Shown here in pieces: positions 1 to 53,544 of a stretch of DNA of 64,000 nt. The number at the start of each line of letters is the position of its first letter. Within the stretch, counting starts at the first letter, position 1. The notes under the pieces are model-generated. The model was not told the origin of the DNA. It worked only from the letters and a program-made list of their open reading frames with translations, and did no database searches. This DNA is from Congeria kusceri. Its lineage: Eukaryota > Mollusca > Bivalvia > Myida > Dreissenidae. Location of the stretch: contig CM051033.1 in NCBI GenBank assembly GCA_027627225.1, positions 48,199,016 through 48,263,015 on the forward strand, given 5' to 3'. Position numbers and translations under genes: made by a program.

Positions 1-678
1 GCGTGTTTTAAATGTACATACCAGTATTTGAAGACATGCAGTGACTTCTGAAAGTATTTTTGGCAGAAAGTGACTGTGTGTACTATTTTAGGATTATCTG
101 TGATTGCAATAGTGTAGCCTTCTTTATGTTATTGTTTTTGTCAGCTGTCAACATTTTTGTGATTGGCTATTGTGACAATTTTAGAATTGTTGATGTAGCT
201 CTGTATGGAATTTTCATTGCCAGGTGTATATCTACATAAATTGTATATGTATAAATGTAGTTATTTCAGTTGTTTGGCTGCTTCCCTTTTGTCACTTTGT
301 AATCAGATGATTTCTTTCATTTATTGTTGTAATTATTTGTAAAATGCAAATTTTGAAAAAAATCTCAAAATTATAATATGCTTTTATGGTTCTTTTCTGT
401 TAATGAGATTATTATAAATTATGTTTTATCAAATATGTTTAAAACAACCTTCATAAACTTTGTGCAAATATTGATATAAATGTTTGTTATAAAACATCAG
501 ATTTAACTTGCCCTGTTATTCCACTTTTCATGTGCTTTCTATCGGAGTTTTTCTGATATGTAAAGTTTAGTCTCCTTTTTAAATCGACCTTGCCTTTTAT
601 GATGATATTTTGAGTTGATGTGCACACATTTACTGAAGTTTAAAAATAGTAACTAGCAAAAAGTAGTAAGCTATATAT
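1..678. other. Upstream intron or 5' region, no feature
   Basis: AT-rich, no exon with CHD4 similarity. Most likely intron, since the exon at 1163 begins mid-codon. Confidence 0.6.
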
Positions 679-1063
679 CAGTGTTTTTTAGGGCCAATTT
701 GCGGCCGAAAATTCGGCCCCATTCCCCTGCTAAAAAGTATATGTATTTCCCCTATATTTACTTTAAAATTCCCCTTAGAATGTAAGCTTTTTTTTGAAAA
801 AAACCCAAACAACTGACCAAAATTGGACAAAAAATTGAGTAAGATAGAGGCATTTTCACAAATAATCCCTGCAGTTTTCATCAAACCAAGGTTTTGCATA
901 AGTTAAGTTATCATTTGTAGCAAAACAAGCAATTAATATTTTATAACAAAGTGGAATATAAAAATGTAATAATGCATTTCTAAAAAACAAAAATCCCCTT
1001 TTGCCGTAAAATTCCCCATCTGAATTGCCCTGCCACCTCTCCCCCAAAGGTGAAAAAAAACTG
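679..1063. mobile_element. CAGTG-ended MITE, copy 1
   Basis: Begins cagtgttttttagggccaa and ends aggtgaaaaaaaactg, with TATAT on both sides as a possible 5-bp target duplication. Internal sequence rich in ccccatt/ccccttt. Lies 100 bp before the first exon. Confidence 0.8.
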
Positions 1064-1162
1064 TATATTTTGTAACATCAGTACTGTTAATAGTTAAGAC
1101 CCTGGTCTGTCTAAACCACTTTGATTATATTCTACAGTATTTCAATATTTTATCTTCCGTAG

Positions 1163-41106
<39,944 letters not shown>

Positions 41107-42288
41107 CCCTAGTGGTTGGCCTCTTCACTTTTGCGCAGTCGTTGAACAAATGGTACCACACTTTGTCAGAGCTGTATTTGGCTTTCTTTATATTTGCATG
41201 AGGAGGCATTTAGAATTCTCGTATTGTTTTAACCCTATCGACATTGTCAGCAACACTCTTTCCTCCGTCATTATTTCTGAAAGTTCGAATTTTCAAATTT
41301 TAATATTTTTTTATGAACACATCCAAAAATATTACTAAAACTCATCTATAAAAGTTTTTTTCTAACACGATATATATTTTTTGTAAGTTTTAAAAAGCGA
41401 CACAGTATATTATTAAATGATTTTAATATTTGAAGATTTTTAGGATTTTGAAAAGTGAAATGAAATTTGTTTAATGAGCAATTTACGATTGCTAGAACTG
41501 TTTACATTTATTTTCCACAAACATTTTCCTTAAAGTTCAATATGTTTCTGTATTTCTTCATTTTAGCACTTTCTTTTGGTTACTTCTGCAGGCGATGCTT
41601 TTGGATATTTTGCATTTACCCGTTTTGAAGGGCATTGCTTTGTTGTTTTGTGGTATTCCGTGTGTAGACCATATAAGTTGAACGGTGTACGCTTAGCAAC
41701 GGCTGTGACGTCACTGCATGATGAACTGACGCTGGCTTCTCAGGGTTTTGTTATTGTGACAGTGTAGATGTCCAACATTTACTGCTAATGAACAAATTGG
41801 GCTTTTATTGCTCAAAAATTGAAACAAACATGTCTTAATTAGTTCTTTAAAGAAATGATTTTATTTATAAAGACGTTTATTTAGGAGTTTTAACAAAGAT
41901 GGAAGACGACGTAAAAAATAGAATTATTTATATTATTAAAAACGTGTTTGACTTGATTTTATTATGAACTATTTAAAATCACTCTTGTTTTCCTGTATGT
42001 CTATCGTGTATAACCTGCGTATTATTTGACAGGAACAATATGCTTGTGCACCTATTGTTGTTTCTAAGTACATGTAGTGTGTACGAACGTTAACTACCGT
42101 ATTGGCTCCTAGTGAATGTGTTTTACCTGTTCATTTTAGCGAGTGGTCAGTAGATCCCTTTGCAGTAGGTATGTATTGATGAATGAGTAGCTTGCTAGTT
42201 TTCTAGAATGTGTGTTGTGTGTAGCTCAGTAGATGTAGCAACGCTTTTCAAGTTTTCCTGTTCATAACGGGGACGCTATGTTTAATAA
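41107..42288 (+). promoter_or_regulatory. CHD4: Candidate CHD4 3' UTR with polyadenylation signal
   Basis: The first AATAAA downstream of the TAA on this strand is at 42283-42288, giving a 3' UTR of about 1.2 kb of AT-rich sequence with no other feature. A second AATAAA lies at 43143. Which is used, if either, cannot be judged from sequence. Confidence 0.35.
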
Positions 42289-45200
42289 ACTTAATCCACA
42301 AAACTATATCATAACACTTTTCTTAATTTCATTTCACATATTTGGTACTCTTTAATATATCTGTTTACATGTATATTTCAATTGATCTCCTGTGAGTATG
42401 TTTTATAAATAGGCGCGTCCTTTGCATGCACTAGAGTAGTAACATTATTGGTGGTAATGGATAATACATGTGGCCGATTGTAAGAGTATTTTAGTACATT
42501 TCACCATTTCAATTCGATGCACATTGATGTTACCCACTGTCATTTTCTTTTGAAATTATCAAATACAGTTTTTTTTATACGATAATTGTTCCCCTTTACC
42601 TGTATTATATTAACAATGTTAATGTTCAGAGTTACTCAGAATATACCGGTACCTTACCTTAATTTTGAGGCGTATAGCTTTTTTCTAATTGAAGGACCAA
42701 GTGGTAAAACTAGTGAATGTTTTGATTACTAGTATGTAATTGAATTGTTAATGTAATATTCATTATTTTAAAATATACATGTACCAGGCGTTTGTAAATA
42801 GCCAGCTAATATAACAACTTGGTAGTAATAACAGATTTGGGTCTGTCTGCTCTTGCATGATCGTATTGATTATCATAACTTGCATTACATTCTCTTGTAG
42901 ATCTAATGGATCTAGTCTTACATGTTTATGATGCAGTTATGAAGTAAAAACCTATAGTATAGTGTGCGCTGTATAAATATGCGCGTGATTGTTTTTCGGA
43001 CCACTGTCATATTAAAGAACTGACATGTACATGCAGGTGTTTAATGCATGCAGTGATATCCTTTTTAACAACAGACTAGTTGGCGTTGTGACCTAAATCA
43101 ATACCCAGGTTCAGCTATTAATGTTATAATTATAGTTAACATAATAAACCATTTGGTGTATATAACAAAAGACACCTGAATATATTACTAGTCTAAATGT
43201 ATATAACCCTGATATTTTTGAAAAGGCTTCTGATCAGGATTTAACAATTGTTAAATTATATTGCATTTTTGTGTGGTAAGAAGTGAGGAACACATTATCA
43301 TTTATAGACTCAAAATTACTTTTTGGACATGGACACCACAGTGAAAAGGCCAAGCTAATTCAGCGTCCATAATTCACACGAACTTTACCGATGTAGGTTT
43401 ACGGTGACCATAAAGCATACACTGCCTGCGTAACTCCTCTCTTTCCTTTAGCTCGTAGGTTACATCCTGAAAAGACTTCCACTTTTGAAATCATATTCAA
43501 ATTTGCCGTGTGCTGCTCCTATCTCCTTATATGTTCAATCTCTTGCGGTCCAGCTGGGCTGGCATTTACACGAAACTTTACTTTAGGCCTAAAATAAAAT
43601 ATTGTTTGTTTCCCCTCCCGCGACCGACCCAGCAAAATCGCAGCGACCCCCAAAAAATTATAGACCAAAGAAAACAATATTTTATTTTATTTGTGTGTGA
43701 AAATGTGGGGTGCGAATCCTTAAAAAGAATCCAATAGGTGTACAAATTTTACTTTCAAAAGACGCTTATAAAATGACTTTAAACGGACAGTTATCGGTAA
43801 CGCGTAAATCGGCGTATTTTGACGCATGCTTTTTCGAAAAGGACGCCGTAACATGCAGTGTCAGATGCTAGAGCGCAACCATTTCCGCTCGCATATGCAT
43901 GTTTTTTTAAAGACAAAGAACGCCCACCGGCAATGAACAAACTCGCCTTTATGCACCAAGTGTCCATTATCGATAAAATCTTGACGCAGGAGGAGTCAGC
44001 TTAACAAGAGCCAAACAGTCAGACAATGAGAACGCATAAAATTTCCAATATGCAAATGAGCGTCATCGTTAGAAAGTTTATCACGCCCTCATTCTAATTT
44101 TAATTGGTAAAGGTGCACGTCATTTGTAACACATTTGCGTTAGGTATGTGTTTTGTTATAGATATGCGTGTTTTTAACAGCCGCGTTTGTAATAAATTAC
44201 TACAAATGAAAATAGTAAATAAATAAATAATTATAAATAAATATCATAATTTTGGTGAAAGGAACCGTTTACTAAGAATATGAATTACGACGTCATTTAA
44301 CTCGACACACTGATCGCGTCAAACGTCTTATTTTGTTAAATCTAGTAATAATTAACAAAAGTGTCATTCAAACTCATCAATGCACACGGATTAGAATTAT
44401 GCAAAAACTTTGGCTGAGGCAACATTTGAATGAAAGTTAGCGGAACTAAAGTCCTTGTCAAAAATGAAAGTAAATAAACTTCAGCGCCTTTTCTTGTTAT
44501 TTAAATTTATCAAAAATGTTGTGTTGCTTTATTTTTATTAATGAACAAAGTCCTATTTGTTTTTATTTCCATACAATGCTAATTCATTTATGCTCTAGCA
44601 TTTGCGTTGTTTACAGTATACAGTATTACAGATTGATGCTTTTAAACACTATCCACGTGCTAAGCAAGTAACGCGCTTTTCAGCTACAAACTGCTAGCGC
44701 AGTTTGACAGTCACCGTTGCTATGGCTGGTTCCAAAAAGCGTTCTGTTTTGGATGCCCGGCAAATTGCAACGTCACGCTATTACTCCTTAGTATTAACAG
44801 GTTTTATTACTAACGCTGTTGTTTTTAACGTGTTATTGTTTGTTAAATTTTGATAAATTATTGTAAGGTAACGCTACGAATGATTAGATAATACTAAAAC
44901 TACATTTCAAGAAAAAAAAAATAACGCAAGGAATATTCTATACATTTAATGGTCCTAGATCTTTCCCTACAATACACTTTCCAGACGATCTTCTAATTAA
45001 TTACAATGGTGATTTTATTATATTCCATGCTCCGGTAATTGACTGAAAACTATATTTGCAAGGTTATATTTGTCTCTGTATTGAGGTGGTTATGTCTTTA
45101 CTGTCGTTGCAGATAAGCCAGTAGCGACCAGCAAAAGTGAGGCCATATGTATAGAATGATGTTCTGTCGGACAGCTGTAGCGTCATAGAACGTCCCGATT

Positions 45201-46844
45201 TGGTACGGCTGGGGTCTGCTGAAACCCGATTTGGTACGGATGGGGTATGCTGAAAACACAGTGCTCACGGAACTTACGTGCATAAATGTTTAGCTGCATA
45301 ACTATATTTGCCGTATATTTTCAAACATTATTTATTCAAATATTGTCATTTTTCATCTGTGAATAGTTTGGATCATATCAAGCGCCAAAGAACAAGTGCA
45401 TATAGAATGTTTTATGTATGTCCAGTTTGTCAATTGACGAAGACAATGTGTCGAACATTGGCCATAATTATTATTAACGACACGAATAACTTTTTTTTTT
45501 ACACTATCGTATTTATGTGGCATTCGTGGATATATGTTTTAAGTTTAATGACATTTATTGTAAAGCTTTCTTAAAAATGACAAGAAGCACTGTGGAAAAA
45601 GTGTACATGTATATACATATACTTTGATTTGAAATGTGGAACTTGTTGCTGACACAGAGATTATTATAGATCAAGGTGTCACAGAATGAAATCCACAAAG
45701 GGGGAGGAGTTTTTATTTTCGTAAAAAAAAACAGCAAAGCAGTCGTTAGACTCTGAGTGCATTGTGTGTTCTATGAAGTGTCTAGTAAATATGAAATATA
45801 GTTCTGGGCTGGGCTGGTATTCACAACGCTCCTAACGGAAATCTTAACTAAAGATGTACTTTAGGGAACATTAGATATCAATTTTTCAATGTGAACTTCA
45901 GCGATTTCTGTTAACATAAGGGTAAAATACTAAACATCTAAGCAATATTTACTACTTCAATACATTTTAATGTAAACAGAACTATACACGAAATAGCCAA
46001 TTGCTTAAGGAATTGTATGAATGTAAGGAATTTACTAAATTTTTCCGTAAGGAGCTTTGTGAATACGGGCCCTGTGTGCTTTGTATAACGAAAGTGATGT
46101 AACTGCTTCAACATTGCACATACATTACAGTAGTAGATAGTATGTTTTCGTTTGCTCAAAATCCCATTGTGTAGTGAACGTTATACTTCGTCGAACGCAG
46201 GTTGAGCATGTTACATGTATAATTAAAATTGTGTTTCATAAACATTTTCATCTCATTTAAGTATGGGCATGCAAATCATGGCATCGTTTTGGTTTGCTGC
46301 GCATGCGCGTTCCATTTCAAAATCATTTTTCTATTGGCATGCTTCTTGATCAACTTGTGTATGACATGGTACGATGTTGTTGTTGTTTTGTAAAGTAATA
46401 AAATTAAAAAATTTATAGTTCATGGAGTTGAGTCTTCATTCGCACTACGGATAAAACTGTACTTTTATTGATCATAATCACAAAAAAGTGTTGTAAGTTG
46501 GGATACAGGTATTAGTTTTCGAGAAATATATCTTTAAATATGTGCACACGTTACGTGTAGCAGTTAAAATACAGTACAATATAAAAAGTTATCCCCCATT
46601 TTAAATGCATACAATTATTGTATCCGGTTTTTAGGTAAATGAGGAAAAATGTGTTGAAAGGAAAACACCGAAAATTGCATTTCTTTTAAATTTCCATTCT
46701 CTTTTGGCATTCATTCTCTTCTAGTGCATCAGTGACACCATTTTCGCTTCTGAAATGTAAAGAATAAAAAAAATATTTGCAACCACGAATTCAAAATCCA
46801 AGGAAATCTTTGGCAGCTACGATTTACTTCTTGCGAGAGGAAAA
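42289..46844. other. Intergenic, no gene seen
   Basis: No multi-exon gene can be built on either strand. Holds one TIR MITE (45.8 kb) and a short direct repeat at 45187-45257 (cccgatttggtacgg twice). A 43-codon ORF at 44721 (MAGSKKRSVLDARQIATSRY) has no support. Confidence 0.5.
45812..46072. mobile_element. TIR MITE, ~260 bp
   Basis: Left ggtattcacaacgctcctaa and right ttaggagc-like ccgtaaggagctttgtgaat form imperfect ~25-bp inverted repeats. Intergenic. Confidence 0.6.
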
Positions 46845-48361
46845 CATTGAAAACCACACATTTATTTTTCTGAAAGGTAAACGTTAACAACTACGCGTTC
46901 CTTCTAAAACAGTTTTAAAACTACCGGTACGCATTCTCCTGCAGCGTTAAAGTTGGTAATAAAGTAATCAAGTTAAACCACGCATTCCTTTGAACGATAA
47001 TGTTTGCAAACACGCATTCATTCTTTGGAAGAAACACATCGACTACCACGCATTTTCTTTTAAAGGTTAACATTGGCTTCTACGCATTGATATCTTTGAA
47101 AGGTTAACACTGACAACCACGCATTCTATCCTTTGAAAGGTAAACGTTGACAACCATGTTTTCATTCCGTTGAACAGTAATTTTTGACAACCATGCATTC
47201 ATTGTTGAAGGTAAACATTGTCATTCACGCATTCATTCTTCTGAAAGTTAATCATTGACAAATACGCATTTTTTCTTCTGAGAGATAAACATTGACAACC
47301 ACGCATTCATTATTCGAAATGTTAACATTGGCAACCCCGCATTCATTCTTTGAAAGGTAAACTTTGACGTCCACGCATTTTATCTTTGAAAGCACGCATT
47401 CAATCTACTGAAAGCCAAACATTGACAACTACACATTCATACATTGAAAGGTAAACATATACAATGTTGCATGCTAAACATATACAATGTTGCAATTATT
47501 ATGTGAAAGGTAAACATTAGCAAACACGCATTCATACATTAAAGTTAAACATTTACAGTGTTGCATTTTTTCTGTGAAAGGTAAACATTGGAAATCGCGC
47601 ATTCATTCTTTGAAAGGTAAACATTGGCAATCACGCTTTCATTCTTCTGAAAGGTAAACATTGACAACTACACATTCATTCTTTGAAAGATGAACATTGG
47701 CAACCACGCATTCATTCTTTGAAATGTTAACACTGACAACCACTCATTCCGTTTTTTGAAAGGTTAACATTGACAACCAATGATTCCGTTTTTTGAAAGG
47801 TTAACGTTGACAAACACGCATTCGTTCTTTGAAATGTTAACATTGACAACCACGCATTCATTTTATGAAATGTTAACATTAACAACCACGTTTTCTTTCT
47901 TATGAAAGGTAAACATTGACAACCACGCTTTCATTCTTTGAAATGTTAACATTGGCAACCACGTATTTGTTCTTTGAAATTGACAACCACTCATTCATTC
48001 TTTGAAATGTTAACACTGACAACCACGCATTCATTGATTGAAATGTTAAAATTGACAGCCACGCATTCATTCTTCGAAAAGTAAACATGAACAACCACGC
48101 GCATTCTTTCTCTGAAAGGTAAATATTTGCAATCACGCATTCTTTCATTGATATGTAAAGATCTACAACCACACGTTCGTTATTTGAAAGGGAAACATTG
48201 ACAACCACACATTCGTTCTTTGCAAGGTAAACATTGATAACGACGCATTTATTCCTTTGAAAGGTAAACATTGACAATGATGCATTCATTCGTTGAAGGT
48301 TAAACATGGACAACCACGCATTCGTTCTTTGAAAGGTAAACACTGACAACCAGGTATTCAT
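46845..48361. repeat. 36-bp minisatellite, ~1.5 kb
   Basis: Imperfect repeats of cattctttgaaaggtaaaca and ttgacaaccacgca, period about 35-36 bp, roughly forty copies. The minus strand is open for 153 codons at 47900-48361 because the unit is twelve codons long. Confidence 0.93.
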
Positions 48362-48362
48362 T

Positions 48363-49250
48363 ATACCCCCACTTGTTGAAAAAGTGGGGGCTATATAGGA
48401 ATTACGCGTGTTGGCCTGTACGTCGTATACGTCGGTCCATCGGTACGTTGGTACGTCGGTACGTCCAATATTTCGCTTCCGCTCCTTAACTTCTTAATGC
48501 CTGGAAGGATTTTAGTATTACTTCAGATAATTTTTCCCATGATCAGACGATGTGTGGCGTACACGACCCATGCATGTCCTTTAAATCTCAAGGTCACAAT
48601 TCAATGTCAAAGGTTGATACAGGTAAAATAGTTGTATTTTGTTTCCGCTCCATAAATCCGTAATGCATGGAAGGATTTATGTTAATATAACTTCAGATTA
48701 GTATTCCCCATGACCAGACGATGTGTCACGCACATGACCCATGTTTTTCTATCAAAGGTCAAGGTCACAATTCAAGGCCAAAAGTCAAATACTTTTATTT
48801 CATTTCCGCTCCATAACTTCATAATACCTAGTAGGATATTAATATAACTTCAAATAACTATTCCTCATGAGATGATGTGTCGCGTACATGAACCATGTGT
48901 GTAGGTCAAAGGTCAATGTCACAATTTAAGGTCAAAGTTTTCATATTTGCATTTTATTTATTTCTATAACTTCTAAATGCCTGGACGGATTTTAATATTA
49001 CTTCAAATTGTTACTCCACATGACTAGACAGTGTGTCACGCACATGTCTCATGCTAATCAGTCAAAGGTCAAGGTCACAATTCAAGGTCAAACGTGTGTA
49101 AATGATTTCCGCTTGTACTCTTGTGCATTTCATGCTCATTTTTCTATTTATGCAGGTCATTTTTTTCATTCAATACATTGTTTCTTGTCAAAGCTCTACA
49201 TCTGTGTCTAAGCTCTACATCTGTGCCAAAGCGATGTGTGTGGGTATTAA
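48363..49250. mobile_element. AGGTCA-rich element, copy 1
   Basis: Begins ataccccca and ends tgtgggtat, plus a hairpin at the left end (cccccacttgttgaaaaag / tgggggc). Contains ~180-bp units, each with gtcaaaggtcaaggtcacaa. Abuts the 36-bp minisatellite. Confidence 0.75.
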
Positions 49251-50947
49251 TCACCTTTAGTGATAACTCTAGTTCAACTAAATATCTTCCACATATTTCT
49301 TCTTTTGAATGTTAAACATTGAGAAGAACGAATTCAGTATTGTGAAATATTAACTCGTAATTGTAAAACGCATTGATTCATTTGTTTATTATAAGCAATA
49401 CGTTATTTATACTGTTATTTTGAAATATATATGAATGTATCATTTTTAACGAACCATTTATTGTTTGAAGTGCCATTGTTATTTGTTCAGGAAGATTATT
49501 TGGCATAAAACATCCCCACTCTTTTTCAGTCATAAATACAATTTTGTAAACGTTAGTAATATACAACCAACCAACCAATCCACCCTTATACACGTAACGT
49601 TTCGCGTTATTTTATGAATCGTATTTCACATGATTTCATTTGTCAAAACCACCTGATTTTCAATTAAATTGATAAACTTCTCTTTTAGAACAGGAAGCAT
49701 AACCTTGAAATGTTCTTGGCCTCCTTGAAACTTCTATCTATTTATGCCAGAGGAAGGTCAGTCAGTACGATTAATCTATAAAGCTAGTATTACTTCCCGT
49801 CGTAGGTAATAAACTTACAATGTTTTGATATATCGGCATGAACTATTTTTTATAAAACTGAGAAGAAACAATTAGTGTTCACGCAATTCTGAACTGGTTT
49901 CTTTTCTATTCTTCTAAGTTTAAAATTGCATTGAAAATACGAAATTAATGTCTGATAAGTAGCAATTAGAAAAAGTTAAAAGAATGTTTGTCTTAGTGTA
50001 CATAAAGTCAATTTGAATAATACATAGCTATAATTTCTTTTGACAATTCGCATTAATTATATACCAAATGGAAACAAAGTATAACAAACGTTAACAAGGT
50101 GGTACTTCTTTTTACAGTTTGTTGAAATTTTACAGATATAATTATTTTTGCTGTGCGATTGTCTTTCTGTATGATTAAATTTATATACATGTACTCCATT
50201 GTCAGGGGCGTTACTGGACGTACTCCTATACGCACGTGCGTATAATTCCTTACGCTCATGTGAAAAAAATAAAAATGCTAAAAACTAGAAAAATGCATTA
50301 AAAATAGTGTTCGAAGGGGGGGACGGGGGGGGGGGGTAAGGCAAGAATTCAAGACATGACTAGCCGACTGATAAAAAATATAAATATAATAATCATCCTT
50401 CCATTTTTTTACGACTTCTTAATATATACAGATACATACGCATGTGCATGTATGATCTTCTGTAGGCAAACTATTAACAAGTAGATATACTACGGAATCG
50501 TCATAAACAATTTGTCATAGTCAGAATTACGTCACATTAAGTTATGCGTGAAGTCATTAAGCTTCTATATACGGATTGTTTAAATGGCCATTCAACTTCG
50601 CGGAAAATATTTGAGATTTTAGCTTGCTTTCCATCGTATGTTAGGTCAATGATGTGCACGATTTCACATTTCCATTAATTGTACAATATGACAAGATGCG
50701 CAAAACGCAAGCAGCGTGGTTCACGCTCATAAATGGCTTCGATTTACTGTCAGTTAGGATGAGGTGTTTTGTTCCTGTTTTGTTTGTTTGTTTGCAGAAC
50801 AAAATCCTTGCGCAGTAAAACTCTGCAAGGTAGCAGTTTCCGACTTCAATTGCAATCTGTATTGAGTACTCCGTTTGATTAAAATAAGTGACAGTTGTAC
50901 AATGTTTTAATGTGATGATGAGGATGACTGGTTCCTCGGGTCCAGGA
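49251..50947. other. Intergenic
   Basis: AT-rich with a G run at 50317-50338. The last ~300 bp may be the 3' tail of the decayed LINE. No gene seen. Confidence 0.5.
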
Positions 50948-51605
50948 TCATTGGATAGAAAGTCTCTGGCACGTTTTCTGGTGGTTGTGTAGACCACTCC
51001 TTGAGCGGCACAGTCTGGCACACGCTGGGCAATGTAACCCTTGGCCTGCGGGAATCTGGGCTGCTGTATCTTTTCTCCGTCTGCGCTTGGCCTCTGCAGC
51101 TTCTCTCTCGGCTTCCTCAAAGATCATAGCACATTGTTTTGTGACAGTCCTCCCTCTGCTTCTGCCTTTGCCATGTGTTCCCAGTCCTTCTCTGGGATGC
51201 CAGCTGCACTGAGTTGGCGTTTCAGCTGATCCTTGAAGCGCTTTCTTGGGCGCTTCTGTCAGGTTAGCCCTGGCTTAGCTCTCCATAATACACAGCTTTG
51301 GGCATTTTGATGTCCTTCATACTGACAACCACAGCGGACCTGTCTGGGAACGTTGGCTCGCTCCAAGACTTTTATGTATGTCAAATAGTCACGCCACTTG
51401 ATGCTCACGATGGTTCGGAGGCATCGTTGATGGAATCGATCCAGAAGCTGCACTTCTTTTCGGTACAGAATCCAAGTTTCGCATCCATGCAGGAGAGTGG
51501 TGACAACTGCAGCTCTGTTAACTTGAATCATTGTTGATAAGCGCAGGGAACGGTTCTTTCAGACACGCTTCTAGTAGCGCCAAAAGGAGCTGTTGGATTT
51601 GGCGA
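50948..51605 (-). pseudogene. Decayed LINE reverse-transcriptase C-terminus
   Basis: Minus strand: AKSNSSFWRY, TTLLHGCETW, LLDRFHQRCLRTIVSIKWRD and VLERANVP, then KRPRKRFKDQLKRQLSAAGI and a QIPAGQGLHCPACARLCRS ... NHQKTCQRLS tail, the typical 3' end of non-LTR retrotransposon ORF2 proteins. At least two frameshifts and a stop break it; the RT catalytic core is absent. Confidence 0.85.
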
Positions 51606-52830
51606 GACGATAGTATTGTTTTCATGTATTGTGTAAGTTCATGTTAATATTTCAGAACTGATGAAACATTTCCAAAAAGAAGACGTAGTTTCCAGCTCAG
51701 CGTATTCCATACAGGCTACTTATCGGAATTGTAGTATACGGCGTTGTCTGGTTGTTCTTGCTGTCATGCACGTATCGACAGTAACAGATGAACAACAGTT
51801 TTTGACCATGCGAAGAGTTTTTAAAAAACGTACATGAGGAGTTACGATGTGCACCGAAAGGTTGTTGGGCCTTGGATTAATGATCATATACAGGGAAAAG
51901 GACATCAATGCGGCGCATGTGGTTAAAATTTCTGCGAGCTGCAAAACTTGCCATTCTGTTTAAAATGTAGACCAATGCAACTAGTTAACTATGATAAAAT
52001 AAGTGCTTTAATCGGAAGGTGTTATATGTAGTTGTGCAGTTAGTGACATTCGAACTGACGCTTTATTTTATGTAAAACAATAAATGTAAATAGTACTAAA
52101 TACATGCATTTCTCTATATTTTCTGTCAGTTGAGGAGACACAAAATAACGACCCGTAATTTATAACTGTGCGTATACTCAAAACACGACCAGGTACGCCA
52201 CTGAATGTAATAAGTTAAACTATACCATAAACTTAATAAAATCACAAGATTATTTCGTAATTATTCGATGATTGTGAGGGAAATGTCGCATAAAAGTATG
52301 CCGTTACGCGTCAGTAATGGTAGCAAATATAGGTACATAATTTAATAGCTACCCGGCCGGTAATTATCAACAAAATATGTGATGCATGCAAGAGTAGACG
52401 TTGACATTTGTTAACGATGGTACATGTGCATCTGAAACGACGAAAACAAAACTGAAAGTCAGGTTACAACATATTTCTAAAGAGGATTATGTTCAGAACA
52501 GGTCGTCGTTTCAGGAAGTAATGTCCTGAACTATTTCAAGAAACACAGGACTATCGATGATAACTGGAGTCGATAGTCACGCAATAATAATTATTGACAT
52601 AATGTTATATAGGTGGCTCTTACGTTGGTCGCTAAATAAGACCCACTTAAGAGCCACTGATAAAAAGTGTTAGGCCATAATGCAGTACGCTTGTTTTATC
52701 AATGCTGTAGAGGATATTTGTTAATTTCGGTGTAAGATCGTATTTTATTTCAAGAGTGTTCATAGAAAATGATATTTTCACGACTGGCGTAAAATACTAT
52801 CATACACCAAAATCAGCACATTTTATTTGT
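51606..52830. other. Intergenic
   Basis: No recognisable gene; may include LINE-derived sequence next to the RT fragment. Confidence 0.45.
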
Positions 52831-53544
52831 ATACCCCCATTTTTTGAAAAAATGGGGGCTATATAGGAATCACGCTTGTTGGTCTGTACGTAGGTAAGTC
52901 CGATATTTCGTTTCCGCTCCATAACTTTGTAATGCCTTGAATGTTTATAATATAACGTCTGATTATTATTCCCCATTACCAGACGATGACATGTGTCGCG
53001 TACATGACCCATGCGTGTCCGTCAAAGTTCAAGGTCACAATTCAAGGCCAAAGGTAAAATACTTGTATTTTGTTTCCGCTCCATAACTTCCTAATGCATG
53101 GAAAGATTTTAATATAACTTTAGATTATTATTCCCCATGACCAGATGATGTGTCGCGTACATGACCCATGCTTGTCCATCAAAGGTCAAGGTCATAATTC
53201 AAGGTCAAAACTCAAATACTTGTATTTTTAGTTTCCGTTGCATAACTTCTTAATGCCTCGAAGGATTTTAATATAACTTCAGATTATTATTCCCCATAAG
53301 CAGACGATGTTTTGCGCATATGACCCATCACATATGTCTCATGCGTATCAGTCAAAGGTCAAGGTCACAATTCAAGGTAAGGTCAAATATGTGTGTATCA
53401 TTTCCGCTTGTACTCTTCATTTTGAATTTCAAGCCTATTTTTCCTTGTATGCAGATCATTTTGTCGGTCAATACATCGTTCTTTGTAAAAGCTCTACATA
53501 TGTGTCAAAGCTCTACATCTGTGCCAAAGCGGTAAGTGGGGGTA
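52831..53544. mobile_element. AGGTCA-rich element, copy 2
   Basis: Same family; begins atacccccattttttgaaaa, ends aagtgggggtat. Three internal units, each with the caaggtcacaattcaagg core. Confidence 0.78.

Noticed and set aside
44721..44852. Short ORF starting MAGSKKRSVLDARQ
   Set aside because: 43 codons, no neighbouring exon in phase and no recognised motif.
47900..48361. 153-codon minus-strand ORF
   Set aside because: Product of a 36-bp minisatellite whose unit is twelve codons; no start context, splice sites or non-repeat sequence.
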